A stretch of DNA of 64,000 nt from Panulirus ornatus (GCF_036320965.1 NC_092270.1:17839940-17903939), one strand, 5' to 3'; shown: positions 12,003 through 27,411, counted from the stretch's first letter. Made by a program: numbers and translations. The notes: generated by a model not told the origin, from the letters alone.

Positions 12003-12315
12003 CAATGCTATAATATCCTAAAATTGTAGATAGAAATTAGACAACAGGCCCATTTTCGTTTGACATAATGTAAAGTGTATTAGATTAAATGGTGACTATA
12101 GACTATAATGGAAACATTACATAGATCTCATTTAATGGTAGATTTTAATGAAAGATTAGAAATACCTTAGATATATTAAGGGATCGCGATCGGAACCCCA
12201 TAATGGGGAATTTAAATGCAAGAATGGATAATGTGTTGGCTGATAATACTATTAGCAGGTTTGGAGTACGAGGTGTGTGTTAGATAGGCAAGAGCACGTA
12301 AGGTTAGGTGCTAAA

Positions 12316-12876
12316 AAGGATTGGTGAATGTGATTAGCAGCGTACACAGGTGTAGATGGGTGAGTAAAGGATTGGTGAATGTGATTAGCAACGTACACAG
12401 GTGTAGATGGGTGAGTAAAGGATTGGTGAATGTGATTAGCAGCGTACATAGGTGTAGATGGGTGAGTAAAGGATTGGTGAATGTGATTAGCAACGTACAT
12501 AGGTGTAGATGGGTGAGTAAAGGATTGGTGAATGTGATTAGCAGCGTACGTAGGTGTAGATGGGTGAGTAAAGGATTGGTGAATGTGATTAGCAACGTAC
12601 ATAGGTGTAGATGGGTGAGTAAAGGATTGGTGAATGTGATTAGCAGCGTACATAGGTGTAGATGGGTGAGTAAAGGATTGGTGAATGTGATTAGCAGCGT
12701 ACATAGGTGTAGATGGGTGAGTAAAGGATTGGTGAATGTGATTAGCAGCGTACGTAGGTGTAGATGGGTGAGTAAAGGATTGGTGAATGTGATTAGCAAC
12801 GTACACAGGTGTAGATGGGTGAGTAAAGGATTGGTGAATGTGATTAGCAGCGTACACTGGTTTAGATGGGTGAGTA
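12316..12876. repeat. Minisatellite, 51-bp unit, 11 copies, inside LINE endonuclease sequence
   Basis: The unit starts ggtgaatgtgattagcagcg and ends with gtagatgggtgagtaaaggatt. The 51-bp length equals 17 codons, so the + frame stays open and yields repeated VHRCRWVSKGLVNVIS peptides. VHRCRWVSKG resembles IHKYTYVSRRDG of a better LINE copy (encoded on the minus strand near 40220-40260). The flanks on both sides are LINE endonuclease, so the repeat grew inside the element. Confidence 0.85.
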
Positions 12877-13578
12877 CAGAGGGATCAAAAGAGCATCGTT
12901 GGGTATTATTTTGACAGACGTACAAGGAGGATTTGTTGGATGTGAACGTGCTGAGAGGAGCAGCGGATGGGATGTCTGATCACCAAGTTTGGAGTGGAAT
13001 TACTCAAACAGGAAACATCATAAGTGGCAGGGACGTGGTGAAAGTGAGTGCGTTGAGAAGAGAGGTTTGTGTGCACACACACGAAGAGAGACGAGGGGAA
13101 CTGTGGCATAAATGGAGCTAAATGAGACAAAGGAGATTGGAAGGGAATGGGAAGGTGTTCAAAGAAGCAGTATTTACACTTGTGGGAGAAGTATCTGATG
13201 TGCAGAAGGTGGGATGTGGATGTATGAGACAGGGTAGTGAGTGGTAGGACGAGGAAGTTCAATTGGTAATGAAAAAAAAAAAGGAAAGCGTACCTGCGAG
13301 AAGGAGTGCAAGTGTTTAGGAAGTCTATAAGAGGAAGGGACAGGTTAACAGGAAGGTACATCAGGTGAAAAATAGGGCAAATGAGAGATGGGATGAGAGC
13401 ATCGGTGAACTTCTGCGAGAACAAGAGAATGATTTAGACGGTAAATAGTGTGAGAACCAGAGAACAAATGGAAATAATAGTAAGGGAAGCAGTTGGGCAA
13501 CAGGCATAGATATGAAAAAGAGATGGAATGAGTATTTTGAAGGACTGCTGAATGTGGTAGGTGACAGGATGGCAGATG

Positions 13579-13580
<2 letters not shown>

Positions 13581-13614
<34 letters not shown>
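13581..13614. repeat. (TG)n microsatellite inside the LINE relic
   Basis: About 17 GT units lie where other LINE copies encode the CFGRGGVQ region, so this is a secondary expansion within the dead ORF. Confidence 0.85.
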
Positions 13615-13618
<4 letters not shown>

Positions 13619-14593
13619 AGGGCAAGGTGGTATGCAGAGCAAGAAAGTTTTCACAAATGGTTTTGATGAAAAGAGAAGAGGTGGTGAAAATCTTACATAC
13701 GATACAGTGTGACGGCTTGGCAGGAGTGGATGTGATTGCGGTATACTACCTTAAGAAAGTGGATGACATTGTTATTGATTGGTTACTCAGTGTATGTAAG
13801 ACTCGAGATGAGGTACCTGAGGACTGGCACCAGTGTGTCTGGTGGAGTTGATGATGAAGGCGCTTCTGGTACATGATGCTTGAACTAAACCTTTGCTTGA
13901 AAGAAAAAAAAAAACGTCTGAAATAATTTGAGAAAGGGAGGAACTTGTATGGAAAAAAGGATTGATGGTATAGGAGTCGCGACGATCCTGTATAAATGCA
14001 AGACACGGGTTCTGAACGTACAAAAGCAAGGGTGAGGATGAACAGTGTGGAAAGGGAAATGCCTGAGGACAATGTATGTGGTGGAGCAGGTTGATCGCGT
14101 GTGGAATGACTGTAGGAGCGAAGTGTGCAGACCACTCTGGTGTAGATAGCTGACCTGGGTGTGCTAGGATGGTCTGATCACACTGAGAAGAATGGACAGA
14201 GACCCACTGGAATGGTCTATGTTGACGAAGTGAGGGATGGACGGGTGGAATGGTCTGTGTTGACGAAGTGAGAGATGGACGGGTGGAATGACAGATCTTG
14301 AGCTATGTCTGGGCCTGAATGTTTGGGAGAGTGAGAGGCGTGCGTGGGAGGAAATGAATTGGAGCGAAGTGGTATACAGGGACCGACGTGGTACCAACAG
14401 ACATATGAAGCGGTCTGAGGAAACTACTCTATGTGACCTGGCTATGGCTGGTGAGCTCTGGCTCCAGTATGACGTACATCGCAGCTGAAATGAATGCGAG
14501 AATAGGAGAACGTTACTCCCTGGCGCTACTACGCTAAGGCGGGAAACGACGAGCAAGTACGAGAAATAGAATATCTAACACAGTATCAATGAC

Positions 14594-14704
<111 letters not shown>

Positions 14705-14763
14705 TTGGTCATCATGAGATTCTAATTCAACACAAAGTTATGTGAAATTATCTTTACATCAAG

Positions 14764-17700
14764 AACTAGAGATGATAACAGTGAGATATCATGTCATGCA
14801 AGAGCCATGGTACAACTAGAGATGATAACAGTCAGATATCATGTCATGCACGAGCCATGGTACAACTAGAGATGATAACAGTGAGATATCATGTCATGCA
14901 CGAGCCATGGTACAACTAGAGATGATAACAGTGAGATATCATGTCATGCAGGAGCCATGGTACAACTAGAGATGATAACAGTGAGATATCATGTCATGCA
15001 AGAGCCATGGTACAACTAGAGATGATAACAGTCAGATATCATGTCATGCAGGAGCCATGGTACAACTACAGATGATAACAGTCAGATATCATGTCATGTA
15101 GGAGCCATGGTACAACTAGAGATGATAACAGTCAGATATCATGTCATGCACGAGCCATGGTACAACTAGAGATGATAACAGTCAGATATCATGTCATGCA
15201 CGAGCCATGGTACAACTAGAGATGATAATAGTCAGATATCATGTCATGCAGGAGCCATGGTACAACTAGAGATGATAACAGTCAGATATCATGTCATGCA
15301 GGAGCCATGGTACAACTAGAGATGATAACAGTGAGATATCATGTCATGCACGAGCCATGGTACAACTAGAGATGATAACAGTGAGATATCATGTCATGCA
15401 CGAGCCATGGTACAACTAGAGATGATAACAGTGAGATATCATGTCATGCAGGAGCCATGGTACAACTAGAGATGATAACAGTCAGATATCATGTCATGCA
15501 GGAGCCATGGTACAACTAGAGATGATAACAGTGAGATATCATGTCATGCAGGAGCCATGGTACAACTAGAGATGATAACAGTGAGATATCATGTCATGCA
15601 GGAGCCATGGTACAACTAGAGATGATAACAGTGAGATATCATGTCATGCAGGAGCCATGGTACAACTAGAGATGATAACAGTGAGATATCATGTCATGCA
15701 CGAGCCATGGTACAACTAGAGATGATAACAGTGAAATATCATGTCATGCACGAGCCATGGTACAACTAGAGATGATAACAGTCAGATATCATGTCATGCA
15801 GGAGCCATGGTACAACTACAGATGATAACAGTGAGATATCATGTCATGTAGGAGCCATGGTACAACTAGAGATGATAACAGTGAGATATCATGTCATGCA
15901 CGAGCCATGGTACAACTAGAGATGATAACAGTCAGATATCATGTCATGCAGGAGCCATGGTACAACTAGAGATGATAACAGTCAGATATCATGTCATGCA
16001 GGAGCCATGGTACAACTAGAGATGATAACAGTGAGATATCATGTCATGTAGGAGCCATGGTACAACTAGAGATGATAACAGTGAGATATCATGTCATGCA
16101 CGAGCCATGGTACAACTAGAGATGATAACAGTGAGATATCATGTCATGCAGGAGCCATGGTACAACTAGAGATGATAACAGTCAGATATCATGTCATGCA
16201 GGAGCCATGGTACAACTAGAGATGATAACAGTCAGATATCATGTCATGCAGGAGCCATGGTACAACTAGAGATGATAACAGTCAGATATCATGTCACGCA
16301 GGAGCCATGGTACAACTAGAGATGATAACAGTCAGATATCATGTCATGCAGGAGCCATGGTACAACTAGAGATGATAACAGTCAGATATCATGTCATGCA
16401 CGAGCCATGGTACAACTAGAGATGATAACAGTGAGATATCATGTCATGCACGAGCCATGGTACAACTAGAGATGATAACAGTGAGATATCATGTCATGCA
16501 CGAGCCATGGTACAACTAGAGATGATAACAGTGAGATATCATGTCATGCAGGAGCCATGGTACAACTAGAGATGATAACAGTCAGATATCATGTCATGCA
16601 GGAGCCATGGTACAACTAGAGATGATAACAGTCAGATATCATGTCATGTAGGAGCCATGGTACAACTAGAGATGATAACAGTGAGATATCATGTCATGCA
16701 CGAGCCATGGTACAACTAGAGATGATAACAGTGAGATATCATGTCATGCAGGAGCCATGGTACAACTAGAGATGATAACAGTCAGATATCATGTCATGCA
16801 GGAGCCATGGTACAACTAGAGATGATAACAGTGAGATATCATGTCATGCAGGAGCCATGGTCAACTAGAGATGATACAGTGAGATATCATGTCATGCAGG
16901 AGCCATGGTACAACTAGAGATGATAACAGTGAGATATCAGGTCATGCAGGAGCCATGGTACAACTAGAGATGATAACAGTGAGATATCATGTCATGCAGG
17001 AGCCATGGTACAACTAGAGATGATAACAGTGAGATATCATGTCATGCAGGAGCCATGGTACAACTAGAGATGATAACAGTCAGATATCATGTCATGCAGG
17101 AGCCATGGTACAACTAGAGATGATAACAGTGAGATATCATGCACGAGCCATGGTACAACTAGAGATGATAACAGTGAGATATCATGTCATGCAGGAGCCA
17201 TGGTACAACTAGAGATGATAACAGTCAGATATCATGTCATGCAGGAGCCATGGTACAACTAGAGATGATAACAGTGAGATATCATGTCATGCAGGAGCCA
17301 TGGTACAACTAGAGATGATAACAGTCAGATATCATGTCATGCAGGAGCCATGGTACAACTAGAGATGATAACAGTCAGATATCATGTCATGTAGGAGCCA
17401 TGGTACAACTAGAGATGATAACAGTGAGATATCATGTCATGCACGAGCCATGGTACAACTAGAGATGATAACAGTGAGATATCATGTCATGCAGGAGCCA
17501 TGGTACAACTAGAGATGATAACAGTGAGATATCATGTCATGCAGGAGCCATGGTACAACTACAGATGATAACAGTCAGATATCATGTCATGCAGGAGCCA
17601 TGGTACAACTAGAGATGATAACAGTGAGATATCATGTCATGCAGGAGCCATGGTACAACTAGAGATGATAACAGTCAGATATCATGTCATGCACGAGCCA

Positions 17701-17951
17701 TGGTACAACTAGAGATGATAACAGTCAGATATCATGTCATGCAGGAGCCATGGTACAACTAGAGATGATAACAGTCAGATATCATGTCATGCAGGAGCCA
17801 TGGTACAACTAGAGATGATAACAGTCAGATATCATGTCATGTAGGAGCCATGGTACAACTAGAGATGATAACAGTCAGATATCATGTCATGCAGGAGCCA
17901 TGGTACAACTAGAGATGATAACAGTGAGATATCATGTCATGTAGGAGCCAT
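14764..17951. repeat. Minisatellite, 50-bp unit, about 64 copies
   Basis: The unit starts tacaactagagatgataaca and continues gtgagatatcatgtcatgcaggagccatgg. Each unit contains the palindromes GATATC and CCATGG. Variation concentrates at two positions (gtGaga/gtCaga and caGgagc/caCgagc). Two units near 16860-16880 and one near 17140 carry small deletions. It is one of the two largest arrays in the window, with the 37-bp array. Confidence 0.95.
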
Positions 17952-18600
17952 AGTAGAGGTGGGCGGGTTGGTGTTGCATACAGTAATGGTGCGCCAAACT
18001 CCTCCACCTCACACAACACTTGTGGACGCCATAATCTTCCTCAAACATCACTAATATATCATTCTATATGAAGGTGAGCGTCACCAAGGCGACCCACTGC
18101 TGATATTACAACTGATTTATAGTAAAAAATAAACAATGGACTAAAGATGAGGTTGGAGGAGAGGGGAAAAATTATTTAAAGGACTTCGTACGTCTGGCAG
18201 GGGAGTGCAACTCGTTGAACTGGAGGGGTCCACACAGGAAGTGAGCATAATGTCGAGTATGTGAGGCATTATAGGCATTATTGCTTTTATCCAGCGGTAC
18301 AGCGGCGGATCACGTAGCTACAGTGTGGCCCAGGATTAACGCACCTCCTTCAGAAAGTAGCCGTCGTAATGGAGCCAGATACAAGTCCGTCAAGTAGCTG
18401 ATGGCGGATAAAGCGCCCCGGACTCCTCTTCTCATACTGTAGACTCGCTCGTTGATCTACTTAACGTCAAGTGTTGGTTGTGTGTATATATATCTATTGT
18501 TATTATCTATTGTCAATAGATTCTGGAAAGAAATTATGCTGGTTCATGGGATGCGTAGGATCAGCTATGTAAGCGTCTACATCTGTGTATAATGCGTATG
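17952..18600. other. Single-copy spacer
   Basis: A non-repetitive stretch of mixed composition. I found no convincing ORF, RNA or transposon motif. Confidence 0.5.
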
Positions 18601-18801
<201 letters not shown>

Positions 18802-19215
18802 CATTATACTTTGTCGCTGTCTCTCGCGTCAGCGAGGTAGCGCAAGGAAACAGACGAAAGAGTGGCCCAACCCACCCAAATACACATATATATACATACA
18901 CGTCCACACACTCACATATACATACCTAAACATTTCAACGAATAAATACATATACATACACAGACATATACATATATACACATTTACATAATTCATACTG
19001 TCTGCCTTTATTCTTTCCTGTCGCCACCTCGCCACACATGAAAAACAGCACCCTCCTCCCCCTCCCCCATGCGCGCGAGGTAGCGCTGGGAAAAGACAAC
19101 AAAGGCCACATTCGTTCACACTCAGTCTCTAGCTGTCATGTATAATGCACCGAAACCACAGCTCCCTTTCCACATCCAGGCCCCACCAAACTTTCCATGG
19201 TTTACCCCTGACACT

Positions 19216-19467
19216 TCACATGCCCTGGTTCAATCCATTGACAGCACGTCGACCCCGGTATACCACATCCTTCCCATTCACTCTATTCCTTGCACGCCTT
19301 TCACCCTCCTGCATGTTCAGGCCCCAATCGCTCAAAATGTTTTTCACTCCATCCTTCCACCTCCAATTTGGTCTCCCACTTCTCCTCGTTCCCTCCACCT
19401 CTGACACATATATCCTCTTTGTCAATCTTTCCTCACTCATTCTCTCCATGTGCCCAAACCATTTCAA
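19216..19467 (-). pseudogene. LINE ORF C-terminal fragment (83 codons)
   Basis: It encodes MKWFGHMERMSEERLTKRI, GRPNWRWKDGVKN and GLNMQEGERRARNRVN, the conserved C-terminal region after the RT thumb. The continuation upstream (to about 19620) is in another frame. Confidence 0.85.
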
Positions 19468-20043
19468 AACACCCTCTTATGCTCTCTCAACCACGCTCTT
19501 TTTATTTCCACACATCTCTCTTACCCTTACGTTACTTACTCGATCAAACCACCTCACACCACACATTGTCCTCAAACATCTCATTTCCAACACATCCATC
19601 CTCCTCCTCACGACCGTATATAAAGCCCATCACACACCTCTGCCACAAACCGACATTCACTGAGAAACCAATCACTTTCCTCTCATCCCAATCGCACACT
19701 TGCCTTACAGGCTCGATAAAAGCTTTTCACTGCTTCTAACAACTTGCCTCACACACCATATATTCTTAATACCTTCCACAGAGCATCTCTATCAACTCTA
19801 TCATATGCCTTCTCCAGATCCATAAATGCTACATACAAATCCATTTGCTTTTCTAAGTATTTCTCACATACATTCTTCAAAGCAAACACCTGATCCACAC
19901 ATCCTCTACCACTTCTGAAACCACACTGCTCTTCCCCAATCTGATGCTCTGTACATGCCTTCACCCTCTCAATCAATACCCTCCCATATAATTTCCCAGG
20001 GATACTCAACAAACTTATACCTCTGTAATTTGAACACTCACCT

Positions 20044-20850
20044 TTATCCCCTTTGCTTTTGTACAGTGGCACTATGCACGCATTCTGCCAAATCCTCAGG
20101 CACTTCACCATGAGTCATACATACACTGAATATCCTCACCAACCAGTCAACAACACAGTCACCACATTTTTTAATAAAATCCACTGCAGTACCATCCAAA
20201 CCAACCCCCTTGCCGGCTTTCATCTTCCGCAAAGCTTTCACTACCTCTTCTCTGTTTACCAAACCATTCTCCCTAACCCTCTCGCTTCGCACACCACCTC
20301 GACCAAAACACCCTATATCTGCCACTCTATCATCAAACACATTCAACAAACCTTCAAAATACTCACTCCATCTCCTCACTTCACCACTACTTGTTATTAC
20401 CTCCCCATTAGCCCCCTTCACCGATGTTCCCATTTGTTCTCTTGTCTTACGCACTTTATGTACCTCTTTCCAAAACATCTTTTCGTTTTCCGTAAAATTT
20501 AATGATACTCTCTCACCCCAACTCTCATTTGCCCTCATTTTCACCTCTTGCACCTTTCTCTTGACCTCCTGCCTCTTTCTTTTATACATCTCCCAGCCAT
20601 TTGTACTATTTCCCTGCAAAATTCGTCCAAAAGCCTCTCTCTTCTTTTTCACTAATAATCTCACTTCTTCATCCCACCACTCACTAACCTTTCTAATTTG
20701 CTCACCTCCAACTTTTCTCATGCCACATGCATCTTTTGCGTAAGCCATCACTGCTTCCCTAAATACATCCCATTCCTTACCCACTCCCCTTACGTCATTT
20801 GCTCTCACCTTTTTCCATTCTGCACTCAATCTCTCCTGGTACTTCCTCAC
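20044..20850 (-). pseudogene. LINE linker and RT fingers fragment (268 codons)
   Basis: The open frame starts in the endonuclease-RT linker (MRKYQERLSAEWKKVR at residues 1-16), passes WKEVHKVRKTREQM (about 130) and WSEYFEGLLNVFDD (about 161), and reaches GLDGTAVDFIKKCGDCVVDW in the RT fingers. A frameshift near 20060-20110 (VQKQRG end) moves the continuation into a second frame, 19749-20111, with NACIVPLYKSKGDKGE, CGFRSGRGCVDQVF and FMDLEKAYDRVDRD. It lacks the FADD core, so it is dead. Confidence 0.85.
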
Positions 20851-20857
20851 ATATGAT

Positions 20858-22480
<1,623 letters not shown>

Positions 22481-22693
22481 GGCAGCCTAGCCATGTGTGG
22501 TCATGGAATTATTCGTTACTGAAACTGGCACTTGTTTGTATGCTAATGTGTCAGATCTAAACTGATATCAACCGAACCAGATCTTGTCAACCTTAACTTT
22601 CGATCCGATAGATTTAGTTCTGATCACGTTGTTGCGTTTATTGTTCACCAGGATGATCACTGTAGCCAGTTGTTGTATTTATTGTTAATGAGG

Positions 22694-22697
<4 letters not shown>

Positions 22698-22781
<84 letters not shown>
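22698..22781. repeat. (TC)n microsatellite
   Basis: A perfect run of about 42 TC units. Confidence 0.95.
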
Positions 22782-22784
<3 letters not shown>

Positions 22785-22953
22785 TGGAAAGCAATTGTGA
22801 TCATTTATATTAACTCAGAACAAAGTTAGAATAGACATATCTATTTTCTTTCGGGTCGTGAACATAATACATCTTTGATCAACTGATTTTTATGTTAGCT
22901 AAATATTAGAATGTAGGGATTCTAACATTGTTTGATATCAACCACAGTCTTGG

Positions 22954-25900
22954 TGGTGGTGGTGGTCATCAACCATAAGGTTGATGTTGGTGATGGTGAT
23001 GATCATCAACCATAAGGTTGATGTTGGTGATGGTGATGGTCATCAACCATAAGGTTGATGGTGATGGTGATGGTCATCAACCATAAGGTTGATGATGGTG
23101 ATGGTGATGATCATCAACCATAAGGTTGATGTTGGTGATGGTGATGGTCATCAACCATAAAGGTTGTTGGTGATATGGAGATGAGTCATCAACCATAAAG
23201 GTTGATGTGGTGATGGTGATGGTCATCAACCATAAGGTTGATGTTGGTGATGGTGATGGTCATCAACCATAAGGTTGATGTTGGTGATGGTGATGGTCAT
23301 CAACCATAAGGTTGATGTTGGGTGATGGTGGTGGTCATCAACCATAAGGTTGATTGGTGGTGATGGTGGTGGTCATCAACCATAAGGTTGATGGTGGTGA
23401 TGGTGGTGGTCATCAACCATAAGGGTGATGGTGGTGATGGCGGTGGTCATCAACCATAAGGTTGATGTGGTGGATGGTGATGGTCATCAACCATAAGGTT
23501 GATGTTGGTGATGGTGATGGTCATCAACCATAAGGTTGATTGAGATGGTGATGGTCATCAACCATAAGGTTGATGTGGTGATGGTGATGGTCATCAACCA
23601 TAAGGTTGATGTTGGTGATGGTGATGGTCATCAACCATAAGGTTGATGTTGGTGATGGTGATGGTCATCAACCATAAGGTTGATGTTGGTGATGGTGATG
23701 GTCATCAACCATAAGGTTGATGTTGGTGATGGTGATGGTCATCAACCATAAGGTTGATGTTGGTGATGGTGATGGTCATCAACCATAAGGTTGATGTTGG
23801 TGATGGTGATGGTCATCAACCATAAGGTTGATGTTGGTGATGGTGATGGTCATCAACCATAAGGTTGATGTTGGTGATGGTGATGGTCATCAACCATAAG
23901 GTTGATGGTGGTGATGGTGATGGTCATCAACCATAAGGTTGATGTTGGTGATGGTGATGGTCATCAACCATAAGGTTGATGTTGGTGATGGTGATGGTCA
24001 TCAACCATAAGGTTGATGTTGGTGATGGTGATGGTCATCAACCATAAGGTTGATGTTGGTGATGGTGATGGTCATCAACCATAAGGTTGATGTTGGTGAT
24101 GGTGATGGTCATCAACCATAAGGTTGATGGTGGTGATGGTGATGGTCATCAACCATAAGGTTGATGTTGGTGATGGTGATGGTCATCAACCATAAGGTTG
24201 ATGGTGGTGATGGTGATGGTCATCAACCATAAGGTTGATGGTGGTGATGGTGATGGTCATCAACCATAAGGTTGATGTTGGTGATGGTGGTCATCAACCA
24301 TAAGGTTGATGGTGGTGATGGTGATGGTCATCAACCATAAGGTTGATGTTGGTGATGGTGGTGGTCATCAACCATAAGGTTGATGGTGGTGATGGTGATG
24401 GTCATCAACCATAAGGTTGATGTGGTGATGGTGATGGTCATCAACCATAAGGTTGATGTTGGTGATGGTGATGGTCATCAACCATAAGGTTGATGGTGGT
24501 GATGGTGTGGTCATCAACCATAAGGTTGATGTTGGTGATGGTGTGGTCATCAACCATAAGGTTGATGGTGGTGATGGTGATGGTCATCAACCATAAGGTT
24601 GATGGTGGTGATGGTGATGGTCATCAACCATAAGGTTGATGTTGGTGATGGTGATGGTCATCAACCATAAGGTTGATGGTGGTGATGGTGGTGGTCATCA
24701 ACCATAAGGTTGATGTTGGTGATGGTTGTGGTCATCAACCATAAGGTTGATGTTGGTGATGGTGATGGTCATCAACCATAAGGTTGATGTTGGTGATGGT
24801 GATGGTCATCAACCATAAGGTTGATGTTGGTGATGGTGTGGTCATCAACCATAAGGTTGATGTTGGTGATGGTGTGGTCATCAACCATAAGGTTGATGTT
24901 GGTGATGGTGTGGTCATCAACCATAAGGTTGATGGTGGTGATGGTGGTGGTCATCAACCATAAGGTTGATGGTGGTGATGGTGTGGTCATCAACCATAAG
25001 GTTGATGTTGGTGATGGTGATGGTCATCAACCATAAGGTTGATGTTGGTGATGGTGATGGTCATCAACCATAAGGTTGATGTTGGTGATGGTGGTGGTCA
25101 TCAACCATAAGGTTGATGTTGGTGATGGTGATGGTCATCAACCATAAGGTTGATGTTGGTGATGGTGGTGGTCATCAACCATAAGGATGATGTTGGTGAT
25201 GGTGGTGGTCATCAACCATAAGGTTGATGTTGGTGATGGTGGTCATCAACCATAAGGTTGATGTTGGTGATGGTGGTCATCAACCATAAGGTTGATGATG
25301 TTGATGGTGATGGTCATCAACCATAAGGTTGATGGTGGTGATGATGGTCATCAACCATAAGGATGATGTTGGTGATGGTGGTCATCAACCATAAGGTTGA
25401 TGTTGGTGATGGTGATGGTCATCAACCATAAGGTTGATGATGTTGATGTTATTGGTCATCAACCATAAGGTTGATGTTGGTGATGGTTGTGGTCATCAAC
25501 CATAAGGTTGATGTTGGTGATGGTGTGGTCATCAACCATAAGGTTGATGTTGGTGATGGTGTGGTCATCAACCATAAGGTTGATGGTGGTGATGGTGATG
25601 GTCATCAACCATAAGGTTGATGGTGGTGATGGTGGTCATCAACCATAAGGTTGATTTTGGTGATGGTGATGGTCATCAACCATAAGGTTGATGTTGGTGA
25701 TGGTGATGGTCATCAACCATAAGGTTGATGTTGGTGATGGTGATGGTCATCAACCATAAGGTTGATGTTGGTGATGGTGGTCATCAACCATAAGGTTGAT
25801 GTTGGTGATGGTGATGGTCATCAACCATAAGGTTGATGATGTTGATGATGATGGTCATCAACCATAAGGTTGATGGTGGTGATGGTGGTCATCAACCATA

Positions 25901-26197
25901 AGGTTGATGTTGGTGATGGTGGTCATCAACCATAAGGTTGATGGTGGTGATGGTGTTCATCAACCATAAGGTTGATGGTGGTGATGGTGATGGTCATCAA
26001 CCATAAGGTTGATGGTGGTGATGGTGGTCATCAACCATAAGGTTGATTTTGGTGATGGTGATGGTCATCAACCATAAGGTTGATGTTGGTGATGGTGATG
26101 GTCATCAACCATAAGGATGATGTTGGTTATGATGGTAGTCAAACCAAAAGGTTGATGATGATGATGATCTTATTGGTCATCAACCATAAGGTTGATG
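22954..26197. repeat. Minisatellite of hairpins, 37-bp unit, about 87 copies
   Basis: Each unit contains CATCAACC-ATAA-GGTTGATG, a perfect 8-bp stem with a 4-base loop, followed by a purine-rich GT spacer such as ttggtgatggtgatggt. The spacer varies in length and sequence (33-38 bp units), but the hairpin is almost invariant. Rare exceptions are ggatgat at about 25191, 25352 and 26115. The plus strand of the spacer is GG-rich. No coding function is evident; short frames here are repeat artefacts. Confidence 0.95.
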
Positions 26198-26306
26198 ACG
26201 ATGTTGCTGGTGATGATGTTGATGTTGATGATGATGATGATGATGATGATGATGTTGATGTTGATGATGTTGATGATGTTGGTGTTGGTGATGATGTTGA
26301 TGGTAA
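26198..26306. repeat. Degenerate (GAT/GTT)n tract
   Basis: gatgatgttgatgttgatga-type sequence continues from the end of the hairpin array. It is a simple-sequence extension of the spacer. Confidence 0.85.
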
Positions 26307-26621
26307 TCTTATCATGCTGGTGATAGAGTGAGAGAGCCATGATCAAGTGTACCACAAGTGGACATGCCCGGACACACCACCACACCACACCAGCCAGGTA
26401 CGTCCCTCACTCATCCACCTTCCTTCTTCTGTACACTACAAGAACTATATAATACAACATACAGTATCTGCTGAGGGTAAATACAACATACAGTATCTGC
26501 TGAAGGTAAATACAACATACAGTATCAGCTGAAGGTAGATGTGAAGATACAGTCGAGTGTCAGTGGGAGAATACTGTAGTGGTCAGTGTTAATTAATGTT
26601 GGGGTTAGACAACCGAGGCAG
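26307..26621. other. Spacer with a 29-bp triplication
   Basis: Between about 26451 and 26540 a 29-bp unit (tacaacatacagtatctgct plus gaaggtaaa) occurs three times with small changes. I see no gene. Confidence 0.6.
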
Positions 26622-27112
26622 ACACACACACACACACACACACACCACCACCACCACCACATACACCCATCACCACACATACCCGCCAGCACACACACCC
26701 ATCACCACATACATACACCCATCACCACACATACACACCACCACATACACACACACCACCACATACACATACACCCATCACCACACATACCCGCCAGCAC
26801 ACACACACACCCATCACCACATACATACACCCATCACCACACATACACACCACCACATACACACACACCACCACATACACATACACCCATCACCACACAT
26901 ACCCACCAGCACACACACACCCATCACCACATACATACACCCATCACCACACATACACACCACCACATACACACACACCACCACATACACATACACCCAT
27001 CACCACACATACCCGCCAGCACACACACACACCCATCACCACATACATACACACCCACCACTCACCAGCACACACCCATCACTCTCACACCACCACCACA
27101 CCAACCCATCAC
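26622..27112. repeat. CA-rich compound satellite with about 106-116 bp internal period
   Basis: A (CA)n start leads into cccatcaccacatacataca and ccaccacatacacacac blocks. The marker acccgccagcacacac (or acccaccagcac) recurs near 26680, 26788, 26904 and 27010, which gives a higher-order period. The open frames encode only H/T/P repeats and are artefacts. Confidence 0.9.
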
Positions 27113-27411
27113 CAGAGATATATATAAAGAAGATGACCCATTCATACAATACGTCATAGTAAGCGTAACCGTAGGAAGAAATTGGAGTGTGGTGTTGATG
27201 TTACATAATCGCCCAGACCACTTTAATGACCCAGGACAATTGTGTCGTTAACACCAGTCAAGACATACAGAGGAAGGGGGAGAAACCTGTGGAAGACGTG
27301 CACATCAAAGATGATTAATTACAGATTATGATCATTTTAATTATGACTCAACTGGGGTCATTAAGACACAAATTTTTTAGCCTATTCAGAAAATGTCCTT
27401 TTCCATCATCT

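Larger units (their letters stand above)
12185..14556 (+). pseudogene. Decayed LINE copy: endonuclease to 3' hairpin, with internal repeats and deletion
   Basis: The order of fragments follows the LINE ORF: endonuclease motif MGNLNARMDN (about 12203), then the 51-bp repeat array, then LLDVNVLRGA...GMSDH (about 12933-12983), linker (GSEW, VYKRKGQ), WNEYFEGLLNV (about 13524), a (TG)n tract, REEVVKIL and VPEDW (about 13818). Most of the RT palm including FADD is absent. The C-terminal CLRTM (about 14063), GLNVWESERRAWEE (about 14310) and VVYRDR follow, then a degenerate terminal hairpin (14520-14556) and a (TA)n tail. Several stops and frameshifts make it non-functional. It is one of the oldest copies in the window. 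Confidence 0.8.

Noticed and set aside
12252..12925. Minus-strand repeat ORFs (NHIHQSFTHPSTP and TLLITFTNPLLTHLH)
   Set aside because: They are antisense or shifted reads of the 51-bp LINE-derived array, not a histidine-rich protein gene.
14764..17951. A fixed higher-order repeat in the 50-bp array
   Set aside because: Unit-type strings share short similar runs, but I could not find a consistent long period by eye.
26586..27251. His/Thr/Pro-rich ORFs of 187-221 codons
   Set aside because: They are translations of CA-rich satellite sequence in two frames.
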